Below are positions 42,037 through 56,582 of a stretch of DNA of 64,000 nucleotides, piece by piece; position 1 is the first letter of the stretch, and the number at the start of each line of letters is the position of its first letter. The notes below the pieces were generated by a model that saw only the letters and a list, made by a program, of their open reading frames with translations, was not told the DNA's origin and did no database searches. The position numbers and the translations under genes were made by a program. The stretch spans positions 868,001-932,000 of the forward strand of contig CP136491.1 of NCBI GenBank assembly GCA_032768795.1, in the 5' to 3' direction. This DNA is from Tremella fuciformis (Eukaryota > Basidiomycota > Tremellomycetes > Tremellales > Tremellaceae).

Positions 42037-43899
42037 GCCACATTTGAGAGGGAGAGGGAAAGTTCAACGAGATGAATGCCGCTGTTTCGGCTGGCGGCTT
42101 TCGACATGTAGCCTTAGCTTATCTGATGCCACTACCGCCTGCCCATGAATGACACGCCGAGATGGAACCGAGAGCATGCGTGGTGAGACTTGGCCGCCCC
42201 TTGTGCTTGTGCTTGTGCTTGAGCTTGGGGTTTTGGGGTCGGCACGCAAAGGCGGCGTCCAGACCTGCCTGTCGCTATCTGCCCTGAGGAGAATTACTAG
42301 TCCCCCGCGGTCCAGAGATGCGGTAACTGCCTTCCTAGTCAGCATTTCACGCGTCGCGCTGCTAGCTGGCCGCGTGACCACTTGCGAAGCGAGCGAGCGA
42401 GGATTATGCATGCGTGCGTACATGAGCAGCTGGGCACATGGTCCACTTGCGCGTCGGCGACTGGTCAACGAGCGGGGAAGACGCGTCGAGCGATGGGTAG
42501 AGTGAGCATGGGAAGGAGAAACGCGTCGCGTTCTTTCGGTTCACGGCCGATCTTCTTCCTTGATTGTCCGTTCCCCGTCGTTTCTCGGAGAGCGGAGTAC
42601 AGTGGTCTGGATTTCTTTCTTCGCAGCTGCAGAAGCAGCATTAGACTACTGTGCTCGGCACGATACATATCCCGACTGAAGAGAAGATCGTCCTCTGCTG
42701 CCTCCGCCGTCCATGCAACTCTGAGGTCTAAAAGAGACTAGCGCCCGTGTCTGCCCCTTGCCATCTGTGGGAACGAGCCCAAGACCCCGCTCTATCTACG
42801 TGCTGCACAGCTACGCTGCACATCGCTCGCGTGGTCGGTCGTGATCATAAGAGGAGTACTGGGCGTGAGAAAAAACTCGGCGCAACGCCGTGCGTGTGAT
42901 CAGCCAGGTCAGGAGGGAGGTAGATCAGGGCGGCGGCGCCGCCGATGGTCACCTCTGTCTTTCTCGCCGAGTTACGCTAGGCTGCACGCCGCGAAGCTTT
43001 ACTGATCAGGGAGAAGGGAGATCCGGAATACTGTGGTTATGGAAATGTGACGCAAGCACTAAGGTCGCCGGGCAGTTTTCTGAATCTTCAGCGTGTTCCG
43101 GGGTCCGACACGCCCATCTTGTCGTTACAGCTCGACCAGGTGCAAGGCGGATGCTATCCCCTAGATCCCGTCCCGACCCTCGACCCCTTGCACTTGCACT
43201 TGCACCTGCCCAGCGTCCCATGTGTCGCTGCAGCGTCGTACCTCCAGACGACCTGCGCGAGTGACAGTGACGACATGCCCCAGCCCAGCCATCCTGGTGC
43301 CCCTGTATGCCATCCCATCCCTGCTCAGTAGGACCGCGGAGGAAACATGGTAACAGGTTGGCACTACGGTAACCCTAAGTCGTGGGCGTCACGCCCTTCC
43401 CGTCCCGCCCTCCAGCAGTCCCTGGGCCGGAAGTCGGACGACGAAACACCACCTTCACCATCTAGACAGAACACCACCGCTCGACCGTGTCCGAGATCAT
43501 CTCTTCTCCCTCCTGCTGTCGAGCATTGAGTGTTGTCCTCTCCGCCCGGAGGTCAATCAGCGACTAGCTCGCTCGCACCGCAGCCTCCTTCAGCCTCTTT
43601 GCTCATTTCATTTGCTCCTAAAGCTTGCTTTGTACTGTACCACCAACGCCAAAAGTGCCAGTGCCCCGCGAGCCAGCGACCTCGCAAGCGTCACCGGTGA
43701 CTCACGTTACACTGCAGCCTCGGGTCGGTGCCTCTGGCGCTAGCTGCTCGTAGCGCTACTGCACATCCCGTCGAGCGCAAGCACGACATTGCGACGGTCG
43801 TCGGTCACAAGAGCGAATACACCTTCACGGTCCCTCTTCCTCTTCCCTTTCATCCTTTCGCTCTCTTTGCTAGTCGTCGCTATCGCTGGTCGAACCGCC
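42037..43899. other. long intergenic stretch with short tandem repeats
   Basis: 1.86 kb between plus-strand genes. It contains CTTGTG-type hexamer repeats at about 42203-42230 and CTTGCA-type repeats at about 43188-43210. From 43440 on it is C/T-rich, as expected of a leader and promoter. No supported exon, although small uORFs are possible. Confidence 0.45.
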
Positions 43900-44850
43900 A
43901 TGCTCGAAGTCGCCCCAGCGCCATCCCCGCCGCTGCTCGTCGCCCTCCCTCCCCTCGGCTACCTCACGCCGACCCGGCGCTCCGCCCCCAGCTCGCGGTC
44001 GCGCTCCCCCTCCCCCTCCTCATCCGTGCCCATGGCGCGCAACCCCAAGCGCCCCGCGCCGTACCCATCGCCCATCACCCCCGGCTCCACGTCGACGTCG
44101 CTCGCCACGGGGCCGGGCCCCAGCGGGCGCCCGAGCCCGTCGCCGCAATACCTCTGCCCGCCCTCGGCGCTCGGCACGCCCGTGCGGCGGCCGGTGCCCA
44201 AGCGCGCGCACTCGTTCTGCGGGGACGCGTCCACGCCGACGTACGCGCTCGCGTCGACGCCCACGCGCTCCCTCGCGCTCGACAAGAAGACCCTCGTCGC
44301 GCCCCCGCTCGAGCGCACCCTCTCGTCCCTCGGCAGCGAGGGCAATACCAGCCCAAAGGGCATGCAGATGGTCCCGCCCCCGTCGCTCGTCAGGCGCGCC
44401 ACCGAGCCCGCGGGCGCCGCCGCCTCCTCGAGGGAGAGGGAGAGGGAGATGGTCGTGCCGCGCATAACGGTCACCACTACGCCCCCGCGCACGTCGGTCC
44501 TCCCGCCCACGCCGACGAGCCAGGCCAGACCCCAGGCCAAGACCATGGTCACTCCGCCCCGCCCGGCGCTCAACCCCTTCCAGCCTGCGCGGTACACCGG
44601 CTACAACGACGAGGCTCCCGTTCCGCGTGTGGGCGGATCGCCAGCGACACCCGCGCTCGAGGTGTCGTCCCCTGGCGCCGACGGCGCCTCGTCCCGCAGC
44701 TCGAGCTTCCTGCTCACCCCGCTGGGGGGCCTCGCGCCGCTCGTGCAGGTCGCCGAGGAGGCCGAGGAGCAGGACGCCGATGAGGAGATGCAGGTCGAGG
44801 AGATTGTCCTTGACCAGCGCAGCAGGCTCGAGAAGCTTTCTCTCGCATAG
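43900..44850 (+). CDS. Ser/Pro/Thr-rich orphan protein
   Basis: I do not recognise this gene. ATG 43900 gives 316 codons in one exon, very GC-rich, with no stop before 44848. It begins MLEVAPAPSPPLLVALPPLG and is disordered throughout, with many SP/TP sites and short basic patches such as RRPVPKRAHSFCGD. LNPFQPARYTGYNDEAPVP is the only ordered-looking segment. It ends in an acidic stretch and a basic/hydrophobic tail (DEEMQVEEIVLDQRSRLEKL). Codon bias (C/G third positions) supports coding. It is convergent with the Dbp4 gene. A regulatory or scaffold role is only a guess. Confidence 0.6.
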   Translation: MLEVAPAPSPPLLVALPPLGYLTPTRRSAPSSRSRSPSPSSSVPMARNPKRPAPYPSPITPGSTSTSLATGPGPSGRPSPSPQYLCPPSALGTPVRRPVPKRAHSFCGDASTPTYALASTPTRSLALDKKTLVAPPLERTLSSLGSEGNTSPKGMQMVPPPSLVRRATEPAGAAASSREREREMVVPRITVTTTPPRTSVLPPTPTSQARPQAKTMVTPPRPALNPFQPARYTGYNDEAPVPRVGGSPATPALEVSSPGADGASSRSSSFLLTPLGGLAPLVQVAEEAEEQDADEEMQVEEIVLDQRSRLEKLSLA

Positions 44851-45113
44851 ACACGAAGAGCGACCAACCACTTCATCACACGCACACTCATTACGTTTCA
44901 CGCTATCCCGGTTCACATTACGACACGACACCACGCTCATTTGCCATTATTTTTCATTTGCTCTCAAGCCAAGCCAAGGGGTGCCATTCATACAGCTGTG
45001 TGTTATAACATTCAACGCCTGCTCTATTGGAGCACGCCACATTGCACATCGTTTCATCTCGTACAGTCATACCATGCGAATAGAGGAAAGATGCAGAAGT
45101 CATGTCAGAAGTC

Positions 45114-47869
45114 CTACGCGCCGCCTTGCAGCAGACGCAGTGCCAACTCTTCCTCGTCCTCCACCGTCCGTGCCACCGCGGCCTTCTTCCCCTTCTTCCG
45201 CTCGGGCGCCCTCTCCGGCTCCGATTCAGACTCTGGCTCGTCAGAAGGTCCAGAGCCGAATGGCGGCAAGTCCCGGTCTTGGTCATCGTCCGAATAGTCC
45301 CCACCGCCAATCTCCACCCCGCCCTCCATCTCCCGCATCTCCTTCTCCCGCTCCTTGCGCTTACGCTTCTTCTCGAGCTTCTTCTCGCGAGCGACTTTGC
45401 GATCTTCCTCGTGCGCAATTTTCATCCGCTCCTTCTCGCCCTCGACGTACTCGCGCCGTTTCTCGAGCGCGCCGGCGCCCACCTCGGCATCCTGGCCCGC
45501 TTCGTAGAACGTCGTCGGGGCGCCCGTCTCGTCGAACAAGACCTTCTCGGCCCCGGGGCGCGACTTGACCTGACCCTTGCGCGACGACGCAGCCTTGAGC
45601 TTGCGCTTCGACATGTCCTCGGCGGACAGGGGAATTGCTGATGACGACGCTGCTGCGGTGGAACTGATATCCGGTATGAGAGATGCGTCGGCGGTCGGAT
45701 CGTCAGGGAGAGCGTGATCTCTCCGTGCGAGGGTGAAGACGTCCTCGTCTTCCTCGTCTGCAGACGAGGAGCCGTCGTGCTTGACCAGTGCGGTGTAGTG
45801 AGGGGTGAGGATCGACTGGTTGGTACGCTCGAACATACGATCGTACTTTGTCCGCACGCCTGGTGCGCGCTTCTTCGTCAGTCGCAAATCCTGCGATCAT
45901 GCTGAGAAACTCACATGAGGCGCTGTCGAGCTCTCTGCCTCGCTCTCGCTCTCATTGCCTTCAGATTCCGATCGTTCTGGCACATCCGAGCCATCTGCAC
46001 CAAGCGCCTCCTCATCACTCTCGTCTACTTCGTTGTCTTCCTCGTCACTCGAAGCAGCGATATCCGGCAACTCGGCCGCCTCGACCTTCGACTCCACATC
46101 ACCGCCTCTCGCCTTCGCGCCCTTCTTGCCCTCGGCCAGCTTGATCTGCGGTGCTCCAGGAAGACCCATGCTCGCGGCGTACTCCTCTGCGGGAAGCTCG
46201 GACAACTTAAAGACAGTCTTGTCCTTTTGCAGGTGCACAGACCGCATATACGAGATGAAAGCCTGCGAGTCAGCAGCCGTCACCTGATATCAGTGCATCG
46301 GACACACCCTCTGACCCAGATACTTGATCTCAGGCTCTTTGAACGCAAAATTTTGCATCTGCTGCTTCAAGTCTCCCATTTTGCTCGATTTGATCTTGAT
46401 CTTCTTCACGTCGATCCCTTTGCCCGCCAGGCGCTGCAGCATGCCCTCTTCTTCACTCGGGCAGAGGAACATGAGCGCTTTGCCTTGCGATTGGTACCGT
46501 GCCGTACGACCGACTCGGTGAATGTATGTATCGGCATCTTCTGGGCAGTCCAGCTGGACGACCCAGTCCACCGAGGGAAAGTCGAGCCCTCTTGCGGCGA
46601 CGTCGGTACAGACCAGGAGAGCAGATTTGGACGAGGAGAACTTTTGGAAGATAGACAGCCGGGTTGGCTGCTTTTGCTTGCCGTGCAGATGCATGAGGGG
46701 CAAACCGGGGTGCAATCGCCGAAACGTCTCAAAGATGAAGCGAACCTGCGATGAGGGAGGTGAAGCAGCAGTGAACGGCACACGTACCTGTTTGCCGCTA
46801 GTTACGAAGACCACGCCCTTCATCTTCAAGTGGCTTTTGACGAATCCCCACAAACCATCGAGCTTCTTGTCCAGGTTAACCACGGCATAGTATTGCTCCA
46901 AGCCTGATGGCATGACGCCTTCTTCTCCTGGCTTGTTGCAGTTGATGTACAAGGGGTCGTGGAGGGACAGCTTGGCCAATGCCGCGAGATCCTTGCTCTG
47001 AGTCGCGGAGAAGAGCAGCGTTTGCCTGTCCGGTCGGTCGCCCGTGACTCCCGACGAGAAATGGCCGACGATCGCTCGCAGCGCTGGCAGGAAGCCCATG
47101 TCAAGCAAGCGGTCCGCTTCATCGAGCACTGCTCGTTAGGCTTTGAGACCGCAAAGGTCCCAAGACTGACCTAGCAATCTGACTCCCGCCGATTCAAAGC
47201 CCACTGTGCTATCGAGGTGCTGCAACAGCCGGCCGGGGGTCGCAATTAGGATGTTCATGCGCCCGAGCCTGTCCCTCTCCTCCTTGAGGGGCTTCCCGCC
47301 TATCACCAGCCCTGCCGAGAAGCTGTGGTACTTGCCCACATCCCTTAGCTGATTGAAGGTTTGCACCGCCAGCTCCCTGGTGGGCGAGATGACCACAGCG
47401 CCCAGACCGTCCATAGGCCCCCATTTCAGGAGATACAGCCGCTCAAGCATCGGTATAAGAAAGGCGAGTGTCTTTCCGGAGCCAGTCGAGGCTGATCCGA
47501 GGACATCGCGGCCAGCTAGAGCCGGTGGGATCGCAAGGGCCTGTATGGGAGTGGGTGCGACGAAGTGAGAGCTCTTGAGACCTGACGATCAGCAACGCTG
47601 GCAGGATCTGACGCACCTTTCAATGTTCTGGACGACAGTGGAAGCTGTGAGAACTGGTCGATCTCTGCAGGCGCAACCTGTTATCAGTACACAAGCCCTT
47701 CATTCGGTGAACGCCTCACGAATCCGTCCACCCGCTGCTGCAGCTCGCGAAGCTCATCGTCGACTCGTTGTCTTCTTGCCGCTGGGTCCTTGACCTTCTG
47801 ATCCCTTCCCTTGCCTTTCGGGGTTACCTTGCGTCTACTTGAAGACGCCACACGCTCCTCTGGCCCCAT
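45114..47869 (-). CDS. DBP4: DEAD-box ATP-dependent RNA helicase Dbp4
   Basis: A nucleolar RNA helicase needed for 18S rRNA processing and release of U14 snoRNA. ATG 47869 ([16 protein letters not shown]). Conserved motifs in order: Q-motif region [17 protein letters not shown], Walker [30 protein letters not shown] ([13 protein letters not shown]), SAT (LLFSATQS), [16 protein letters not shown] and HRVGRTAR. The Dbp4-type extension follows, with [40 protein letters not shown] and a long acidic/basic C-terminus ([14 protein letters not shown], then [12 protein letters not shown]). Several short introns, including ones in the N-terminal third and before [11 protein letters not shown]. Divergent from the exchanger gene. 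Confidence 0.92.
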
Positions 47870-48235
47870 GATGCTGCAAGGTGATCAGGCTTGAACAGAG
47901 GCGGTCAGTGGTGGACAGCTGGACTTGAACTTTTGGGCGGCAAAATCAATTTGATCCCGCTGCTCCGCTTTTCAGGCACCAACAGCGGGGAAAGCAGCAC
48001 GTCGAATGCTACGACAATGAAGTCATGATGCATCTCTTTCCTCCTCTCATCATTTCCACTATCCACCGGACACACGAGGCAGCCACTCCGACAGCGGGCG
48101 AGAGGTGGACTTCCGCCCGCACCCACGACGGCCAATCCTTTGTGAAGACGCTGCGCAATCAGCCATGGGACCTCTTTCAACCCTCGCATTCCACTTTGAC
48201 TCTCGACGCTCAGTGGTCGTATGACCGCTTGAAGG
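47870..48235. promoter_or_regulatory. divergent promoter of Dbp4 and the cation exchanger
   Basis: 366 bp head-to-head spacer without a coding exon. Confidence 0.45.
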
Positions 48236-51221
48236 ATGCCGGATTCGTATCGCGGCCGGGCATGGCTGCTACTGGCAGCAGCTCTAGTGCTTCAGATAGC
48301 GCTACATCGGTCCGCCATCGCTCTCAAGCATGACTTGCCTAAGTCGCATGCTCACGAACTGTTCAAGCGAGTGGCCGATTCGGACTCGGGTCATGTGAGT
48401 CTCCCGAGGGCACCGTTCTCCAAAGCCAAAGCTGATGTCAGACATCTCTGCTCTCCCTGCCCTATGACAAATACTACTTTGCAGCCCCGGTCGCTGCCCG
48501 ACCTTTCATCCTTGCTGGGCTGCTCGTTATTCTAAGCTTCCTCTTCTCCTTCATTGGCATCTCCGCCTCGGACTTCTTCTGCCCGAATCTGTCCACCATC
48601 GCTACCTACCTGGGACTCAGTGAGAGTACGGCCGGAGTCACATTCTTGGCGTTTGGAAATGGTAGTCCGGATGTATTCTCCACTTTCGCCGCCCTCAAGA
48701 ACGATACCTTTGGCCTGGCTATCGGCGAGTTGATCGGAGCAGCCACCTTCAGTGAGTCAACAGGCAACGGGCAACGGACAAGCTAAGTTTTAGTCGTCTC
48801 CGTTGTCGTCGGATCCATCGCCCTCATCCGTCCATTCCACGTTCCTCGACACGCCTTCATCCGGGATGTCACCTTTTTCACCCTCGCCGTCGTCGTGCTC
48901 ATAACGGTTTTGCAAGATGGCTCTTTGACGGCAATTGAGGCCAGCAGCATGGTAGCACTCTACATGGCGTACGTCGCGGTAGTGGTCGGAGGCAATTGGT
49001 GGTCGAGGAGGAGAGCGAGGAGACACGGCACACCTCGGTCGAAGCACATGGACTCTGGCGCATCGCACGAGGAAGGCGCGAATAGACCGCCCACATTGTC
49101 ATTGCCTTCTCCTCAAGTCGACAGCCGACCCAGTCTGCCTCAGAGGGCGACCTCGATCACCAGCGGCCCAAGGTCGCTCTCCCCGATACAATCCGAGAAT
49201 CGCTCTCGTTCCTCGTCATTCTCGGAAACTCCCATACCTATACCTCATCACGATCACCCCATTGATACACCTCGGGCGAACTTCTCCCTGCTAGGCGCTA
49301 TAGAGTTCCGGGACGTAGTCAACTCACTCAGGCGGAACTCTCAGATGCGCAGCACTCAGGCGAGCTCGAAAGGGACGCCCGATGTCGAGAGTACGGGGGA
49401 CTACTTCGGTCCGATTAGCGCATATACACACCGGCGATCGGTGTCGGCTCACCTCATACGCAGCCCCGGAGCCGAGAACAGTTCTGGATACCATGACTCT
49501 CCTGGATCTAGACAGCGAGCGGCTTCGATACACCCTCACGTGCAGCAATCATATGCCGTCAAATCAAAATCCACCCCGCTGCACGCCAGCATACACACCT
49601 CGACGCCTTCTCACGGAACTGAATCGAGTCCCAAGCACGTGGCTCCTCCGGCTCCTGCAGAACCCAATCCATGGGAGTTTCAGCCGGGCAATCCGCCAAC
49701 CCCCTTCCCACCCTCGCCAGCTCGCTCTCCTCCCAAACCCGAGCTGCCGCGACTGGTCATTCCCGCTTCTGCTCGAGCTCGCCAACCGACAGGAGAGGTC
49801 CCGGTGATCTCCGTCACGGATCCGTTCGGTGCATCAGGCGAGCCATCTTCCCACTCTATGCCTTCGTCATCGGCAAATGGGACACCAGCCAAACGCGAGT
49901 CCCGCTTCAGAATACGGCGTCGCACAAGAATGGCTCTTCGGGTCTTGTTTCCTTCTTTGCAGAACTTCCGACACAAATCCGTGCTTGGGATGGTGCTCGC
50001 GGTCGTTTGCGTACCGGCTGTACTTGCATTGACCATCACTCTACCTGTCGTTGATGACGGACAAGGGAACGAGGGAGCCATCGCTTTGCCGGAGGGCGAA
50101 GAGGAGCCCCTCTACGACGAGGGCGCCCAAGAAGACGACGAGAGCGTCTCTGAGGAGGAGGAAGAAGACCGACACCTCACTCCACTGATTGGCGAGGAGC
50201 TGCACCATTTGGTGGATCACGGCTTTTCGCCACTGCACAGCCCTCTCGGCAGAATCTCGCACTCTGCTTTGCGGCGGGTCAGCATGGTTCAATCACCAGA
50301 TGACGTAGAAGACGGCGATCCCGGAGCGGAAGCTTTGAGCGAATTGATTGAAGACATGGAAGAGGAAGAAGCCTTAGACTTCCACCCAGCTCTAGCTGCG
50401 ACGCAATGCGTGCTTGGCCCGATGTTCTGCACGATGATCATTTTTCGTCAGTGCCCCTCTCTCCAATCAGATGATGGCTAATGCGCAGGCGGTACAGAAT
50501 ACTTTTGGTGGATCCTCTTGGGGATCGGTGTGGCAGGTGCACTGGCTGCCGGAGTGGTGCTACGTTTCGCTACAGATGGAACGGGCCAACCGTGGCGATT
50601 AGTGCGATGTTTTGCCGGGTTTGTGGTGTCGATGGTATGGATCGCTGCGATTGCAGACGAGGTTGTCAGCGTGCTCGGCGTAGGTACTCAATGTTTGTGA
50701 GGCGCTTGTGCTGACAATAAGGCTCTCGGAGAGATTTTGGGCCTCAGCGATGCTTTAATCGGATTGACAAGTGTGTATAGCCTGCCTCGTCCTTGCCATA
50801 GCTGATCCCGCAGTTTTTGCCGTTGGCAACAGCCTTGCGGACCTGGTGGCAAACGTCACGGTCGCACAGTTTGCCCCAGCAATGGCTTATGCAGCGTGCT
50901 TTGGAGGACCGTGAGTAATGAACGACAGTCCTGATCAAGCTCACAGACAGTATGCTCAACTTGCTCCTGGGTGTAGGAGGTTCCGGCACCTATTCGATCC
51001 TTTCTCAGGCGCACCACCCGTCAGTCAAAGTGCACTTCTCCCCGACACTATGGGTGTCCGCGTCAGGATTGGTCTTAATGCTACTTGCGACGGCGATCGT
51101 CGTCCCTCTGAACGAGTATCGGGTCGATCGCCGGTGGGCCGGCGTGCTCATCGCTGCATACTGTATCCTCATGGCCGTCAACGTCGCCGTCGAGTTAGCT
51201 CTCGGGCGGGACGACGGGTAG
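48236..51221 (+). CDS. cation/Ca2+ exchanger (Na+/Ca2+ exchanger superfamily, CCX/YDL206W-like)
   Basis: An antiporter that moves Ca2+ or another cation against Na+, K+ or H+, probably in an intracellular membrane. ATG 48236 opens a signal/helix (WLLLAAALVLQIALHRSAIA). The first alpha-repeat is STAGVTFLAFGNGSPDVFST and the second is ALIGLTIFAVGNSLADLVAN. Between the two membrane halves is a hydrophilic loop of roughly 400 residues, Ser/Pro-rich and then strongly acidic (EGEEEPLYDEGAQEDDES), interrupted by a hydrophobic helix around 50000 (SVLGMVLAVVCVPAVLALT). Introns at T|SLLSLPYDKY, F|IVSVVVG and several in the second half. The length and split architecture fit the fungal family. Confidence 0.87.
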
Positions 51222-51332
51222 TCTCTCGAATTATGTGGACACGGTAGACTTGCTGCATACATGCCTTGCTATCTGATACATGACTGTCTCCCGCCTATCG
51301 TACAGCTTTGTCCTCCTGACCTGTTGCCGCGC

Positions 51333-51809
51333 TCACTGTCCCACCTTGATCTCGGGGTACTTGCGGGCGTAGAAAGCCCAGCGGCCGTCGACCATCTCGG
51401 CGCCTGGGAGAGGCTTGGGATACGTCCTGCTCATCAGCGCACGCTACGCACCCTGCGTTTTTCCTAAAGGACTGGACTCACCACGCAAAGTCTTTGTACT
51501 CCTTGCCGTCCTCGGCCGTATAGGTGAAATACTGGCAGTCGCCTAAAGTCAGTCCTTCCATCTGACCAGAAAGACCGAGGCGGGTGGACTCACCTTTCCA
51601 CGGACAATGATACTTGGTGTCCGATTTGGAGTACCGCTCGCGATCCTTGACGGCCGCCTCTTTGAAGTACAAACTGCCGTCAGCCCGATCCCGGCCACCG
51701 GCTTCAGGGCGATGCGGGCCACTCACTTGCCCTCGACCTTCTCGATCTCGCTCCCTGCTGCAGAGGCAAGCAGCGTCTTGTCGAGGTATACAGTGGTCTC
51801 GCTGGACAT
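51333..51809 (-). CDS. DUF427 domain protein
   Basis: A small single-domain protein, widespread in fungi and bacteria, of unknown activity. ATG 51809 begins MSSETTVYLDKTLLASAAGS. Exons then supply GSLYFKEAAVKDRERYSKSD, TKYHCPWKGDCQYFTY and YKDFAWTYPKPLPGAEMVDG, ending RKYPEIKVGQ at TGA 51335..51333. The YFP-x, CPWKG and AWxYPxP motifs are the DUF427 signature. Three short introns. It is convergent with the exchanger gene, 111 bp apart. Confidence 0.88.
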
Positions 51810-52409
51810 TTTGAGTCGTGTATGAAGGTGGTGTCAAGAGAAAGAGGGATCACTAAGCAGGTGTTATATGGGTGCCCGAGGTGGACCTCTCGGCAACGTT
51901 CAGCCGGTCCAAGTGGCACTTGGGTTCGTGGCAGACGAGCCATTTTGCAATGATGCTGACTGTACAGTGAAGCATTGTACACCCCCGAGATTTTCCAATT
52001 CATGAGGGTTCTAGACCTTCTATACGCTCTCACGAAACAGCTTGCCCTTTCAGAAATAAGCTTGACGTATCATGTCGCCGTTCACACCTTTGACACTCAA
52101 CCGAAGGCGCGTGGTATCTGGAGGGTCCCCCTCCCCGTGGAGCCTTTGTAGTACATCCCAAGATTTCCAATTCATGAGTATTCTAGACTTTCTACATGCT
52201 CTGACGTAAAGCTCACCCTTTCAGCGACAAGCTTGACGCGTCATGTCGCCGTCCACACCTTTGACACTGAAGCGAAGGCGCTTGTACTGCTCGCTCGCGA
52301 GGTATCTGCAAGTCCCTCCCCTCCCCCGTATATATTTCAACCCATCGCCCACTTTTTTGGCCACCAATCTCTGTTGAAACAGCTCACTCCATCAACGAAG
52401 CTCGCAGCC
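51810..52409. promoter_or_regulatory. divergent promoter region with a duplicated 150-170 bp block
   Basis: Head-to-head spacer between DUF427 and the orphan at 52410. It contains two diverged direct copies of one block (see the repeat entry). CCGTATATATTTC near 52327-52339, about 75 bp before ATG 52410, is a strong TATA candidate. Confidence 0.6.
51986..52328. repeat. tandem diverged duplication upstream of the orphan gene
   Basis: Copy 1, 51986-52137, and copy 2, 52161-52328, share in order AGATTT(T)CCAATTCATGAG, TTCTAGAC, CTTTCAG, AAGCTTGACG, TCATGTCGCCGT, CACACCTTTGACACT, GAAGGCGC and GGTATCTG. The offset is about 175 bp. Copy 2 has an extra stretch of some 17-20 bp before GGTATCTG and leads into the TATA region. 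Confidence 0.85.
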
Positions 52410-53114
52410 ATGAATCCCTCATACAGCACACCTTCGAATAGCACTCTGCCCGTCCGAGCAGAATATCCCTCAAGCATCCCCTGGGGATTTCTCACCGAAC
52501 TCGATCTGATCTCTCCATCTGACCTCCAAGGGAAAACACTTGGGGTTGACTACTGTCTCATTGCTCACAACACCAACGAAGACAACCTTGCCAGTATCTC
52601 ACAGAGGGGTCTGATGACACTTGCTCAGCTCGCAGCTCAACCTGATTGCCCTCAATCCGTCCGGGACAGGTGCCAGCGCAACCTCGATCGTACTGAATTC
52701 GGTCGTGACCCGTCCCTCATTTACACTCGGCCTATATTTCCGACGAGTGGGTCAAAAATTCACCCCACCTCCATTGTTTTTGCCACACATCCCGGCACGG
52801 TGACAATATTCAACCAAGAAGGCCGCGCTGGTGCGTACGGTCCGAGTACATGCGAGAAGGAACGCAACCTCTACATGAGCAACTCGATGACTTATCAAAA
52901 TTTCGAGGAACGTACGGCTCAGACAACGCATGGCCTTCTCAACAAGTTCGGTTTCCCCAAGTTCGATTTCTCCAGGACACTCCGGCCGCAGGAGTACGCC
53001 TATGTTCCCGAGGTCTTACTGAAGCCAGTCGGATCAGCCATAGACTTGCTAGCGCTCTCAGTGCCTCATGACATGATACCGGAGGAGTTGAAATGGGTAG
53101 CCGCCACCAACTAG
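52410..53114 (+). CDS. orphan protein, possible ADP-ribosyltransferase-like fold
   Basis: No confident family. ATG 52410 follows a TATATATT element by about 75 bp and gives 234 codons in one exon. The segment VDYCLIAHNTNEDNLASISQ, then RGLMTLAQ, resembles the HxTxxxNLxxIxxxGL opening of KptA/PARP-like ADP-ribosyltransferases. The later ALGVPxxxVPEVLLKP-like end (PQEYAYVPEVLLKPVGSAID) would fit the closing strand with its Glu. No signal peptide, so it is probably intracellular. Codon use is less GC-biased than in the neighbouring housekeeping genes. The ART idea is inference from two short motifs. Confidence 0.6.
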   Translation: MNPSYSTPSNSTLPVRAEYPSSIPWGFLTELDLISPSDLQGKTLGVDYCLIAHNTNEDNLASISQRGLMTLAQLAAQPDCPQSVRDRCQRNLDRTEFGRDPSLIYTRPIFPTSGSKIHPTSIVFATHPGTVTIFNQEGRAGAYGPSTCEKERNLYMSNSMTYQNFEERTAQTTHGLLNKFGFPKFDFSRTLRPQEYAYVPEVLLKPVGSAIDLLALSVPHDMIPEELKWVAATN

Positions 53115-56029
<2,915 letters not shown>

Positions 56030-56582
56030 ATTCCTTTTGAAAAGCTAAGAACTGTTCTGTTTTTGGGCGTTTGGGTGTTGAAGCAACGGTCGAGATAAGC
56101 TGGGTGGCGAAAGTCGACGAAGGGCTAATTGCAGGCTTTTCCGTCTATGTACGATACACGAGAAGGAAAAGAGTGGCTCAGAGTCAGACGCGGGGGCGCT
56201 TGTTTTGGGTCGAAGCTGTCGAGGGGGGCGAGGAGGAGAGAGATGGCGATGAGCAGTTGTCTAGATGTAAACGCGATGAAAGAGAAAGAGGGAAAAAAAG
56301 AGGAGAAAGGAGCGTTGTCAAGGCGGTAGGCGGGAGGACAGAGGGGCAACCGGGGGTGGGGCGAAAAATCGGGATTTTGGCTTGGGATTAAAGATGAAAT
56401 AAATAGAATAAATGTGAAACAAGGCGACGCTCAGACGCGTCCAACGTCAAGCAAGTCAAGGGGTTTTGACTTCTGGGTCAATCACTGCAAAGAACTGACT
56501 ACCTTCCTGTCTCTTGGACTTTGGAGCGAGACGCAAACAGCGCGCATACGAGATGGTGGGCACAGTTGATTTCCGCATGACA
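56030..56582. promoter_or_regulatory. divergent promoter of Ded1 and the myosin light chain
   Basis: About 550 bp. It is purine-rich on the plus strand from 56160 to 56350 (a pyrimidine-rich Ded1 leader on the other strand). No exon, although two earlier in-frame ATGs of the light-chain gene (56553, 56577) fall at its edge. Confidence 0.5.

Noticed and set aside
43728..44783. Second overlapping frame across the Ser/Pro-rich orphan
   Set aside because: Ala/Arg/His-rich shadow; the frame from ATG 43900 has better start context, codon bias and acidic C-terminus.
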